64,000 nucleotides of DNA. It comes from Novymonas esmeraldas. Its lineage: Eukaryota; Euglenozoa; Kinetoplastea; Trypanosomatida; Trypanosomatidae. The translations under genes were made by a program, and so were the position numbers. The stretch spans positions 248,001-312,000 of the forward strand of contig JAECZO010000002.1 in assembly GCA_019188245.1 (NCBI GenBank), in the 5' to 3' direction. Below, in pieces: positions 49,360 through 57,261 of the stretch. The first letter of the stretch is position 1. Every line of letters starts with the position of its first letter. The notes under the pieces are model-generated. The model was not told the DNA's origin. It saw only the letters and a list, made by a program, of their open reading frames with translations, and did not search any database.

Positions 49360-50331
49360 CTAGCAGTGCCCGCGTTCGTGATTGTTAAACTCGTGTGTCC
49401 CGTTGAGCTCCAACAGCATTTGATCCACTTTGCTGTCTGGACTGCCGTTTACACACGAAACACCGCTGACACCGCCGGTGCCGCTCTGCACAAGTTGCCT
49501 GACAATATCCTCCTTGACGGCGTACACCTCCACTGCCTCGACAATCCACGACTCGGTTGGGGTAAGTCGTGGGCACTGAAAGGTGGTGCAGCGCGCGCCA
49601 TACGAGGCGCCGTTTTCTAGCCAGCGGTCGATGAACCAGCCGTAGTACCCTGGCTGGCCACCCATGCCGATGCCGACCTTTTCCTCGAGAGGGTGAGTGT
49701 CGAAGAGGTACATGAAGTTGGAGTTCATCGACGGGTTCGAGCGGTAGATTTCTCCCTCCTCGGAAACCCCGTCGCCGCCATGGTCATTGGCGCGGAAGAC
49801 GAAGCAGTTGTCGCTACCGAAAAAGACGTTGTTCTGGTTGGATGGCGCCGCCGCAGTGCGTTGCTTCTGCCCCTCGCGGGCCGCACGCGCAGACGCCGCG
49901 GCAGCGCTTTTCGCGCTCTTCTCGCGGTCCCCAACAGTGAGCCAGTCACTCTCACAAAACGCGCCAATTACACGAGCAGTGTCCTTGAGCTTGACAACGA
50001 CCAATGTCGGACCCTTTGCCGTGATGTGCTGCACCAGCCTCTGGAAGGACTTGCCGTTCAAATCGCTACTGTACAGCAGATACCATGTTGCACCACCACC
50101 ACCGTGTGTGTTGTTGCTCTGGCATGATGGTGGGAGCACGTTAGCCAAGCGGGCCGCCAGTTTTGGTGCAAGAATAAGCCTGCGTCTGTCAGACTCCTCG
50201 ATCCCGACAACGGTGGGTGTTGGCAGAGCCGGAGGTTGATAGTGGACCTTTGCACTTGAGGTTGTGGGAGGCAACGACGCGCTCTTGTCTTTATCGCTAC
50301 CTGCCGACGGCGCACTGTATGACTGTCCCAT
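49360..50331 (-). CDS. TLDc-domain protein with probable N-myristoylation
   Basis: This 323-residue protein has a C-terminal TLDc domain (about 55-310): LAARLANVLPPS, WYLLYSSDLNGKSFQRLVQHI, GPTLVVVKLKDTARVIGAFCESDW, NNVFFGSDNCFVFRA and GIGMGGQPGYYGWFIDRWLENGASYGARCTTF. TLDc proteins (TLDC1/mEAK7, OXR1, NCOA7) bind the vacuolar V-ATPase and affect oxidative-stress tolerance. The chosen start at 50331..50329 gives MGQSYSAPS, a good N-myristoyltransferase substrate with Gly2 and Ser6. It lies downstream of a CTACAG acceptor, with the spliced 5' UTR of about 40 nt carrying a T13 tract. An in-frame ATG at 50451 would add 40 residues including FFFF from that T-tract and would bury the myristoylation site. 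It is the first protein gene left of the strand-switch region. Confidence 0.85.
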   Translation of the reverse strand: MGQSYSAPSAGSDKDKSASLPPTTSSAKVHYQPPALPTPTVVGIEESDRRRLILAPKLAARLANVLPPSCQSNNTHGGGGATWYLLYSSDLNGKSFQRLVQHITAKGPTLVVVKLKDTARVIGAFCESDWLTVGDREKSAKSAAAASARAAREGQKQRTAAAPSNQNNVFFGSDNCFVFRANDHGGDGVSEEGEIYRSNPSMNSNFMYLFDTHPLEEKVGIGMGGQPGYYGWFIDRWLENGASYGARCTTFQCPRLTPTESWIVEAVEVYAVKEDIVRQLVQSGTGGVSGVSCVNGSPDSKVDQMLLELNGTHEFNNHERGHC

Positions 50332-51630
50332 GGCCGTAATGAAAAAAAAAAAAGGAGAAATCGCCAGGTGACACTGTAGACAGGACGCACACGTCCCGAA
50401 AGAGGAAGTAACGGAGAATTGTGTTTGTGGAAGAGCAAGAGAGTCAGGCATGTGCTTGCACTGTTACTGGGGTGAAAAGCGGCGGCCCCCTTCTTCCGTG
50501 TGTATATACATTTTTTTTGTTGTTGTTGTTGCGAGGGCGTGCGACGGAGTGCTCCCCAGGGAACCACTCCTGCAGCGAAGCGCACCAAGGCACAAATGTG
50601 TTTGCGGCATCGGTGCACACACACCGGACAGTTGCGACATGGTGCGGCCGAGGTCGCCTGCAATTTCCAGACGCCGTGCTCACATTGTCTTCAACCGCAA
50701 CTCCACGAAAAAGTGGTGCGCCACATGCCACAGAACTGAGAATAGCAAACTCCGTTTAATACGTGATCGGCATCGGGGGGAAACCGTGAGGCTCGCACCC
50801 TCTTCCCTTCACCTTTGTCCCCCCGCGCACCTCCACTTCGAGCGCTCCATATCGGGTGCTGCCGGACCTTCTGCGAGAGCGGTTTTTTTTTTTTTTGGTG
50901 CTGTGTACCACGCCGGTGAACGCAACGACACGAGTGAGAAAGAGGATGTTTGTGCGTGTGTGTGTGTTGGCCCTATTGCACGGCGGGGGTTGAAGATGGG
51001 TGCCGGCTGCGGCCCCCGCGATTCGATGTGTGACACGCACGCACAAAAAAGGAGAGTGGACACCCCCCCCCACCCTCCCCCCAGCTCCAGCGCGCCGTCT
51101 CCGCAACCGAGCCAAAAGGGTGGCGGTGGTGGCGGTGACGCGCTGCTCGACATCAACAAAGCGAGATGCACGCCTGAGAGCATGTTGGCAACTCAAATCA
51201 GCGTGCCTTAAAAAAAAAAAAAAAAAAAAAAGGCGGCAGGTGGCTTTCCAAAGCAACCGATGCAAACACTTGCTTCACCTCTCCATCGAGCGTCACTCTC
51301 CCCGATGCAGCGTTGCATGAGCGACAACGCCCTCACGCACCAGCGTGCTGTACGACTCACTGTCTTTCTCCTCTGTCCTTCACGTCATACCCCTTCCTCC
51401 CTCTTTCCCTTTCAGCTCTCGCAGCTCATCAAGCTACTGGTGCCCACTGCCCTGCTTCGTCTTCTCTGACACGTCCTCTCGTCAAAAGCCGCACTTTGAT
51501 CTCTACTCAGCGCCTCCGCGTCCTTTCCTTCTCATTCTCAAAAAAAAAAAAAAAACGAAGTGTCTCTTACCACTCGCTCTACCCGAATAGGTTCCATCGC
51601 CACCAGAAGTAAGAAGAAGAACAGAACAGA
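50332..51630. promoter_or_regulatory. Divergent strand-switch region (probable bidirectional transcription start region)
   Basis: All genes to the left run leftward and all to the right run rightward, so the two arrays diverge here. In trypanosomatids such regions start RNA polymerase II transcription in both directions and carry H2A.Z/acetylated-histone domains. Within 1.3 kb are long homopolymers of both kinds (plus-strand T-run about 50883-50897, A-run 51210-51231, C-rich stretch about 51064-51085) and no defined core promoter motif. No tRNA or snRNA gene was found. Exact start sites cannot be read from sequence. Confidence 0.8.
51391..51415 (+). promoter_or_regulatory. Predicted trans-splice acceptor, PMM
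   Basis: A pyrimidine tract (CCCTTCCTCCCTCTTTCCCT) ends in TTCAG, AG at 51414-51415. The resulting 5' UTR is about 215 nt and has no ATG ahead of the PMM start. Confidence 0.55.
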
Positions 51631-52374
51631 ATGCCCTCCAAGACGATCCTGCTCTTTGACGTCGACGGCACCCTGACGCCGCCGCGCAACCCCGAGACGA
51701 ATGACATGAAGGAGACTCTCTCCAAGGCTCGTGCCGCCGGCTTCACGCTCGGCGTCGTTGGCGGCTCGGACTTTGTGAAGCAGAAGGAGCAGCTGGGTGA
51801 GACGATCCTCGAGGACTTCGACTACATTTTCTCCGAGAACGGCCTGCTTGCCTACAAGGATGGCAAGGAGTTCCACCGCAACAGCCTGCTGAAGGCTCTG
51901 GGCAACGACAAGGTGATGGCATTCATCAAGAAGTGCCTGCGCCTCATTGCTGACATGGACATCCCTGTGCAGCGGGGCACCTTCGTGGAGTTCCGCAACG
52001 GAATGTTCAACGTGTCCCCCATCGGCCGCAACTGCTCGCAGCAGGAGCGCGATGAGTTCGAGCAGTACGACAAGGAGCACCACATCCGCGAGAAGCTGAT
52101 CCGTGACCTGAAGGAGGCCTTCCCCGACTACCCGCTCGCCTACTCCGTCGGAGGACAGATCAGCTTCGACGTTTTCCCGAAGGGCTGGGACAAAACCTAC
52201 TGCCTCCAGTTTGTTGAGAACGACTTCGAGAAAATCCACTTCTTCGGTGACAAGACCACGGAGGGCGGCAACGACTACGAAATCTACGCCGACCCGCGCA
52301 CCATTGGCCACTCGGTGAAGACGTACAAGGACACCATTGCCATTCTCGAGACCCTCATCGCGGAGACGCAGTGA
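51631..52374 (+). CDS. PMM: Phosphomannomutase
   Basis: This 247-residue enzyme converts mannose-6-phosphate to mannose-1-phosphate, the step before GDP-mannose for GPI anchors, N-glycans and, in Leishmania, mannan and phosphoglycans. It is a HAD-superfamily alpha-phosphomutase of the eukaryotic PMM2 type. Motif I is [11 protein letters not shown] with nucleophile D10 and acid/base D12. The cap domain contains [18 protein letters not shown], with the substrate-binding arginines. The C-terminal core has [18 protein letters not shown] and motif [18 protein letters not shown]. All catalytic residues are present. The length equals what I recall for Leishmania PMM. The ATG at 51631 is the first in frame, 215 nt after the predicted splice acceptor. 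It is the first protein gene right of the strand-switch region. Confidence 0.97.
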   Translation: MPSKTILLFDVDGTLTPPRNPETNDMKETLSKARAAGFTLGVVGGSDFVKQKEQLGETILEDFDYIFSENGLLAYKDGKEFHRNSLLKALGNDKVMAFIKKCLRLIADMDIPVQRGTFVEFRNGMFNVSPIGRNCSQQERDEFEQYDKEHHIREKLIRDLKEAFPDYPLAYSVGGQISFDVFPKGWDKTYCLQFVENDFEKIHFFGDKTTEGGNDYEIYADPRTIGHSVKTYKDTIAILETLIAETQ

Positions 52375-53209
52375 ATCACGCCCTCCCATCACCTGTGATC
52401 GAATCATATGCTCCTGCAAAACTCAGTGATAGCGTGTTTTTGCCTTACCCGCCACGTCGGCGGCCCCTTCACGTCCCTTCTGTGCTCTCTCTCTCTCTCC
52501 CTCCTCCCTCACCTCCGTTTTTTTTTTTTTTTTTCTTCATGTGTGCTTCCATCTCCACCACTTGTGCCCTACGCATGCGGGTATATGTTTCTTCTGACCC
52601 ACGGACACCTCCCTCACTTTCCTTTCCTTTCTGTCTCCCTCAACGCTCCTACTTCGGGGGAAAAAAAAAAGGAAAAAGCGAGGCGGTGCAAAAGGAACAG
52701 ACCTCAGCTGTGTCGAGTCTCGCCTCGCATCATGTAGCGCCAGGGTTGGGAATTTGACGTGCGCAAGTAGCGAGACCCAAAAAGAAGAAAAAAGCAAAAA
52801 AAAAAAAGATGTACAGAAAAAAAAAAAAAAGGCGTCTCCATCACAGCGGCACTCCCGCTCACGAGAGCGAGAACAGCTCTGTTTCGCACACCTGTTTTGC
52901 ACAAAAAGGACACCGCCGACCTCTTGCCCACTCCAAAGTCCTCTGGATGCAGGCGGGTGTGCACACCCGCAGTCACAGTCAGCGGCTTCTAGCCTCCACC
53001 CAACCACAAGCCCAGCACCGTGTGCACTCTCTCTGTGCCCATCTCTCTCATGGCACACGTGCTAATGTATGATACGATGCCTTCTTCTCGCCACATCATC
53101 GCCTTCGAGTGCTCTTTTTTTTTTTTTTTTTTTTTGCGTCCCCCACTCGGTGCATTCAAAGGACCTCCTGAGTGCGGGTGACGGTTTCAGTGCACGTTGC
53201 AGCGTCAGC
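52375..53209. other. Intergenic region PMM-ALKBH4
   Basis: No gene seen. It holds a T-run at about 52518-52533, A-runs near 52661-52670, 52797-52808 and 52818-52831, and a T21 run at 53115-53135, the pyrimidine tract for the next gene. AGs at 53160, 53190 and 53202 are candidate splice acceptors. Confidence 0.65.
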
Positions 53210-54103
53210 ATGGAGGAGCCGGTGCAACTGTGCACATGCACTGGCATCCGCTTCTGTGCGAAATGCCGAGAGTCAGCACGGGTGCGCGAGCTCTTCAGCG
53301 GGGCTGCTACCCTCACGCAAGCGAGTGCTGTGATCGATAAGCAACAGCAAAGCGAGCGCCTTTCCTCATGCTCGTTTGCGGCGATCGGGAGAAGCACCTA
53401 CAGCTGCTGCATTGAGTGCCTGGGTGTTTTCGTATCGGATGCGCTGATGAAGGGCTGTGACAGTCACCTCGCACTCGAGAAGGCAGGCATAGCCATTCGC
53501 GGTCTCACGGTGTTCCAGGACGTCCTGTCGGTGGAGGAAGAGGAGAGGCTGGTGCGGTTCCTCGATGACCCTGCCCCTTTCCCACCGTGGAAAGAGTCAC
53601 AAAGCGGACGCCGCAAGCAGGACTTCGGGCCACGGCGTAACTTCAAGAAAAAGAAGCTGAAGCCAGCTGATGTTCCAGCAATGCCGCGTGCCTTCCAACC
53701 GATCTTCGCTGCGATTTCGTCAACTACAGAACAGTGCACCCGGAGGCCATTCCACGTGGCGGAGGTGTCGGTGCTGGAGTACACAGAGGGGAACATGAGC
53801 AATTTCGACCCACACGTGGACGACACGTGGCTCTGGGGCGATCGAATCGCCGGCTTGAACCTGAACGAGGCATCTGCGATGACGTTTGTGAATCAGAGTG
53901 GGGAGTGCTGCGACGTCTACTTTCCACGGCGCTCGTTTTTTCTGATGTCTGGTGACTGCCGTTACCGATGGATGCACGGTATACGACCTGAGCACGTTCA
54001 CGGTCGCCGGATCTCACTCACATTTCGGGAGTTGTCGGAAGAGCTCCTCGCCGACGACGCGACAGCGGAAATGGTGCTTTCAGCTGCTTCAACATTTGTG
54101 TAA
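53210..54103 (+). CDS. ALKBH4-like Fe(II)/2-oxoglutarate dioxygenase
   Basis: This 297-residue protein resembles ALKBH4, an AlkB-family dioxygenase reported to demethylate actin and possibly DNA adenine in animals (human ALKBH4 is about 300 residues). The N-terminal CTCTGIRFCAKCRE (residues 8-21) is a Cys cluster typical of ALKBH4. The catalytic fold begins near 95 (GLTVFQDVLSVEEEERLVRFLD). The signature SQSGRRKQDFGPRRNFKKKK (130-149) is shared with ALKBH4. The iron-binding HxD is H202-V203-D204 (FDPHVDDTWLWG), the distal histidine is H256, and the 2-oxoglutarate-binding arginines lie in GRRISLTFREL (R267, R273). All ligands are present. The ATG at 53210 is used because the T21 tract and acceptor lie between it and an earlier in-frame ATG at 53069. 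Confidence 0.88.
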   Translation: MEEPVQLCTCTGIRFCAKCRESARVRELFSGAATLTQASAVIDKQQQSERLSSCSFAAIGRSTYSCCIECLGVFVSDALMKGCDSHLALEKAGIAIRGLTVFQDVLSVEEEERLVRFLDDPAPFPPWKESQSGRRKQDFGPRRNFKKKKLKPADVPAMPRAFQPIFAAISSTTEQCTRRPFHVAEVSVLEYTEGNMSNFDPHVDDTWLWGDRIAGLNLNEASAMTFVNQSGECCDVYFPRRSFFLMSGDCRYRWMHGIRPEHVHGRRISLTFRELSEELLADDATAEMVLSAASTFV

Positions 54104-54614
54104 AGACCTGTCTCAACTATCATGGAAAAAACAGTCAGACAGAGAACGAAAGAAATACAAACACACACAAAGAAAAAAAAAACCGAGGGATGCCTGCGGT
54201 AGTGTCTCATCATACTGTTGTAGGGTCATGCATCATCGACTGCTCAGCAGCTCGGAGCAGCGGCAGAGAAAGAGAAAAAAAAAAAAACCAGCAACGTGCG
54301 ACTCGTGTTGGCAGGCTTCCTCCTCTCCTACTTTGCCTGGAGCGACTCCATGCGGAAAGTGACCCCCCTCTCCTTTTCCAAATCTTCAACGTTTCCGATG
54401 CCTTTTTCTCGTCTTTTTTTTTGTGTTTTTTTTTTTTTCCGCGGTGCTCTGCTGAGCAAACTGATGCACCAAGAATCCAGCTGCGTGTTGTAGTGCCGAG
54501 CTCTGCTGCTATTGTTTTTCCTTCTATCTGCTCTCCTCCGGTGTTTTTTTTTTTGTTTGTTTGTTTTAGGGGCTGCGAACCTTCACGCGCGTCGTCGGTA
54601 ATGCTGCGTGAGTC
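54104..54614. other. Intergenic region ALKBH4-calcineurin-like gene
   Basis: No gene seen. A-runs at about 54174-54182 and 54277-54289; plus-strand T-runs at about 54415-54438 and 54544-54554. The last, TTTTTTTTGTTTGTTTGTTTTAG (written in part), ends in an AG at 54568-54569, the probable acceptor for the next gene. Confidence 0.65.
54544..54569 (+). promoter_or_regulatory. Predicted trans-splice acceptor, calcineurin-like gene
   Basis: A T/G-only tract ends in TTTTAG with the AG at 54568-54569, 45 nt before the main ATG. The spliced leader sequence would therefore include the uORF at 54601-54618. Confidence 0.6.
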
Positions 54615-54618
54615 ATGA
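54601..54618 (+). other. Five-codon uORF overlapping the main start codon
   Basis: ATG at 54601 reads M-L-R-E-S and stops at TGA 54616-54618. The stop overlaps the main ATG (54615-54617) as ATGA. It lies downstream of the predicted acceptor, so it should be in the mature 5' UTR. Confidence 0.6.
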
Positions 54619-55826
54619 ATCCGCCTTCGGCTGTGCGCTCAATCGCGGGAGGCCGCGCGCCTGGTGAGCGCGGTGCGGCGTCGAGCGAGGGCCGGCCGAG
54701 GCTTGAGAGCGTCTTGCTTCAGTTTCTTCGCGGCGAGCCGCTGCGGTTGGAGCACGCTGTGGAGGTCGTCCAGCAGGCTGCCCTTGTTCTTCGAACGGAA
54801 CCCAATGTGCTCTCCATCGACGACACCGTGGTGGTTGTGGGTGATATACAGGGCCAGTACTACGATTTGGTCAAGATACTAGCTGCGTGCGGGCCATTCG
54901 ACACCACCAAATATCTCTTCCTCGGGAACTACATCGGAAATGGCGGGTTTAATCTGGAGTGTCTTTTGCTTTTGCTCGCTGCCAAGGTTGCCCACCCGCA
55001 CTCGCTCTTTCTGATACGAGGAAGTAACGAGTCCAAGTTCATGGCAGACGTGCTTCAACTTGGCGAGGAGTGCCAGCTCAAGTACGCGGGCACGCTGCTG
55101 CCGCAGCTACTCTCGACGTTCAATTGCCTCCCTCTAGCGGCGATTGTTCGCAAGAAGTTCTTCTGTGTCCACTCGGGGCTCTCCCCTGACGTGTCCCATG
55201 TAGACGATATCGGACTCATCCACCGCTTCCGCCACATCCCTACGCGCGGGGCCATGTGCGACTTGGTGTGGTCTGAGCCGGACTGGGATACCGGCAATCA
55301 GCTTTACAACAATGTGGAGGAGTCTTCGGGTGAGACGTATGTGCCGAGGCTGGGGCCCTTTGAGACGCGGCCGCTGTTCATCACAAACAAGCAGCGTGGC
55401 CTCAGCTACGTGTTCAACTTTGCGTGCGCGAAGCGCTTCGTTTCGGCGAACAACTTGCTGTGCCTCGTGCGGAGTCACGAGGTGCAGGAGATGGGCTTCA
55501 AGTTGTACCGCCCCCACCCCAACCACCTGTTCCCTTGCATGATCTCTCTCTTCTCGGCACCGAACTACTGCTCCAGCTTCGGCAACAAAGGTGCGGTGTT
55601 GGTCATTGCGAAGGAGACGGTCAGTTTCAAACAGTTCGAGCCGTCACCTCATCCGTGCGTGTTGCAGGGACGGAACGCGTTCTCGTGGTCACTGCCGTTC
55701 TTGGAGAGCAACCTCATGTCCATATTCCTGACGCTCCTGTCGGGCTCTGACTATGACCCGACTGGTGGGGACAGCTCTGAAAAAGGCTCGAACGACAATG
55801 AAGGGGGCGCCACATCGTTTCTCTAG
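54615..55826 (+). CDS. Calcineurin-A-like PPP protein with degenerate catalytic motifs (pseudophosphatase)
   Basis: This 403-residue protein has a full PPP phosphatase fold of the PP2B (calcineurin A) type, but several catalytic motifs are altered. GDIHG is GDIQG (76-80), replacing a metal-binding His by Q79. GDYVDRG is GNYIGNG (104-110), losing the bridging Asp (N105) and the phosphate-binding Arg (N109). GNHE is GSNE (136-139), losing both the metal-binding Asn and the catalytic His. D77, H186, R261 and H288 remain. LFSAPNYC (312-319) is intact. After the core, FSWSLPF and the following hydrophobic helix (356-376) match the calcineurin-B-binding helix. No calmodulin-binding or autoinhibitory segment follows; the tail is about 25 acidic/Ser residues. 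Hydrolytic activity seems unlikely, while regulatory-subunit binding seems possible. From memory, a divergent second calcineurin A isoform is known in T. cruzi. Confidence 0.88.
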   Translation: MNPPSAVRSIAGGRAPGERGAASSEGRPRLESVLLQFLRGEPLRLEHAVEVVQQAALVLRTEPNVLSIDDTVVVVGDIQGQYYDLVKILAACGPFDTTKYLFLGNYIGNGGFNLECLLLLLAAKVAHPHSLFLIRGSNESKFMADVLQLGEECQLKYAGTLLPQLLSTFNCLPLAAIVRKKFFCVHSGLSPDVSHVDDIGLIHRFRHIPTRGAMCDLVWSEPDWDTGNQLYNNVEESSGETYVPRLGPFETRPLFITNKQRGLSYVFNFACAKRFVSANNLLCLVRSHEVQEMGFKLYRPHPNHLFPCMISLFSAPNYCSSFGNKGAVLVIAKETVSFKQFEPSPHPCVLQGRNAFSWSLPFLESNLMSIFLTLLSGSDYDPTGGDSSEKGSNDNEGGATSFL

Positions 55827-56399
55827 CGCGCAGCTGATGCAGTGTCGTCGCCCCGACACCTGCGGACGTGGTGTCCCTCGACTCAGCCCTCCTCGCTCTT
55901 TTTTGTTTGTTTGTATCGTTTCGCTCTGTATCGTGGAACGCACACAGAGAGAGGGATGGGCTGCCTCCATAGCTGGAGCAACGAGAAAGCTGAAGCACAT
56001 CAGACGGGAGCCCACGAAAGGCAAGAAAAAAAAAGAAGAAGAAAAGAAAATGACGGCGCGGTCGGACACGTGCGAGGGCGACCGCTGAGCAGCCCGACCT
56101 CCCTCTGACTTCGCCTCCCTATATCAGTCACGTTCCTAGCCCAATGTTCCCGATGCCTCTGTCTGCAACTCGCCTGACGCCCGTGTGTGCGTGCACCCAT
56201 TTTCTTCTTCTTCGCATCTCTCTCCTCTCCGCCGTCTCCTGCCTGACTTTCCATAGTCTCCACCGCAGTTGCTGTCATTTTCCGCGGTTCCTCACTGCTG
56301 CACTTCGATTAAACAGGAAAAAAAAAAAAAAGAAGCACCCTCAGGGGACTGGCGGCGTCGACGGCGACGGGGGTGGGTCTGAGTTGCTTTTCAGGCCCT
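55827..56399. other. Intergenic region calcineurin-like gene-99-residue protein
   Basis: No gene seen. A TTTTTTGTTTGTTTG tract lies near 55900-55914, A-runs near 56024-56031 and 56320-56333, and pyrimidine-rich sequence near 56206-56295. Candidate acceptors are AAACAG near 56318 and TTTTCAG with the AG at 56393-56394. Confidence 0.6.
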
Positions 56400-56699
56400 A
56401 TGGCCGAGAGTGTTGAGGTGCTGCAGTGGCGCATCAACCATGCCATAGAGAACCAAGTGGCGCCTCTTGAGGCGAACCACATCAGCGAGCTTCTCGCTGC
56501 TAGCTTGGCGCTGGACAACTCTAATGAGCAGCTGCGGCTGCTCGACTACCGGTGGCAAACGCACCTCGACAAGCAGTACGTGCAGCTTCATCACCTGGAT
56601 GAGTTCTTGGAGGGCCTTGTGCAGCACCTCCTCAAGAAGAAGCCGGAGCGTCCACTGGAGGAGCTGCTCCTATTTCTCGAAACGGAGCGGAAGCAGTAG
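56400..56699 (+). CDS. Small helical hypothetical protein
   Basis: I do not recognise this 99-residue acidic protein. It is predicted to be all helical. The C-terminal part (about 70-96), with FLEGLVQHLLKKKPERPLEE and the following LLLFLE, recalls the helix-loop-helix of DPY-30/RII-alpha dimerisation motifs, in which a loop with K/R-P-x-x-P-L/I precedes a second amphipathic helix. The resemblance is weak and short. The start is supported by a TTTTCAG acceptor 5 nt before the ATG at 56400 and by the absence of another ATG since the more distal acceptor near 56318. If the motif is real, the protein could dimerise and dock on an anchoring helix, for example in the flagellum; that is inference only. 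Confidence 0.75.
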   Translation: MAESVEVLQWRINHAIENQVAPLEANHISELLAASLALDNSNEQLRLLDYRWQTHLDKQYVQLHHLDEFLEGLVQHLLKKKPERPLEELLLFLETERKQ

Positions 56700-57261
56700 C
56701 CGGCGCGACTCACAATGTTGGACACGTGAGCGCCACTGTGTCGCTCGCTTTTTGTCTCGCCGTATCGGCCAAGTCCCCTTCTGAGCGTCGCTGTCGCCGT
56801 CGCCGTCGCTCTACATTCTGCTTTTTGGCTCTTATATCTGGCCAATCCTGACCACACAAGAAAAAAAGCCTCTCCTTTTGACAGACATGCCACTGGTGAT
56901 ACGCTGTGCTGCGGGGAGAGGCTCCCGCAGGATCGCTGTGCTTGAGACCGACTCGACAAAAAAGGGAGCAGGCATGGCCACGGGATGTAGCCGGCCGAGT
57001 GGCTGCGTCGTCGTCGTCATCGGTACTTCTCCCTTGTCGCTGCCTCCATGAGCCGCCACCTTGTTCTTTCCCTTCCACTTGTGCAAACATCAACGCTCTC
57101 TTTTTTTTTTTTCTCTTTCAACTGTGGCCCCCCCCCCCCCCCCCACCACCACCGCCCACACATTAACCCGCGTGCAAACGGCATATCCGTCCCCCCCCCA
57201 AAAAAAAAAAAAGGTGCAGTGAGCAGGTCGCACGCTGCTCTCTGCGCGTGCGCGGCGTGGC
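56700..57261. other. Intergenic region 99-residue protein-MTHFR
   Basis: No gene seen. It contains a T-run at about 57100-57111, a C17 run at 57128-57144, a second C-run about 57191-57199 abutting an A12 run, and GGTGCAG near 57218, a likely splice acceptor for MTHFR. Confidence 0.65.
57128..57144 (+). repeat. C17 homopolymer
   Basis: Seventeen consecutive C on the coding strand, followed by CCA repeats, upstream of MTHFR within the presumed pyrimidine tract for its trans-splicing. Confidence 0.95.

Noticed and set aside
53069-53209. Earlier in-frame ATG of the ALKBH4-like gene
   Set aside because: The 47 extra residues include a poly-Phe run encoded by the T21 splicing tract; acceptors lie downstream of that ATG.
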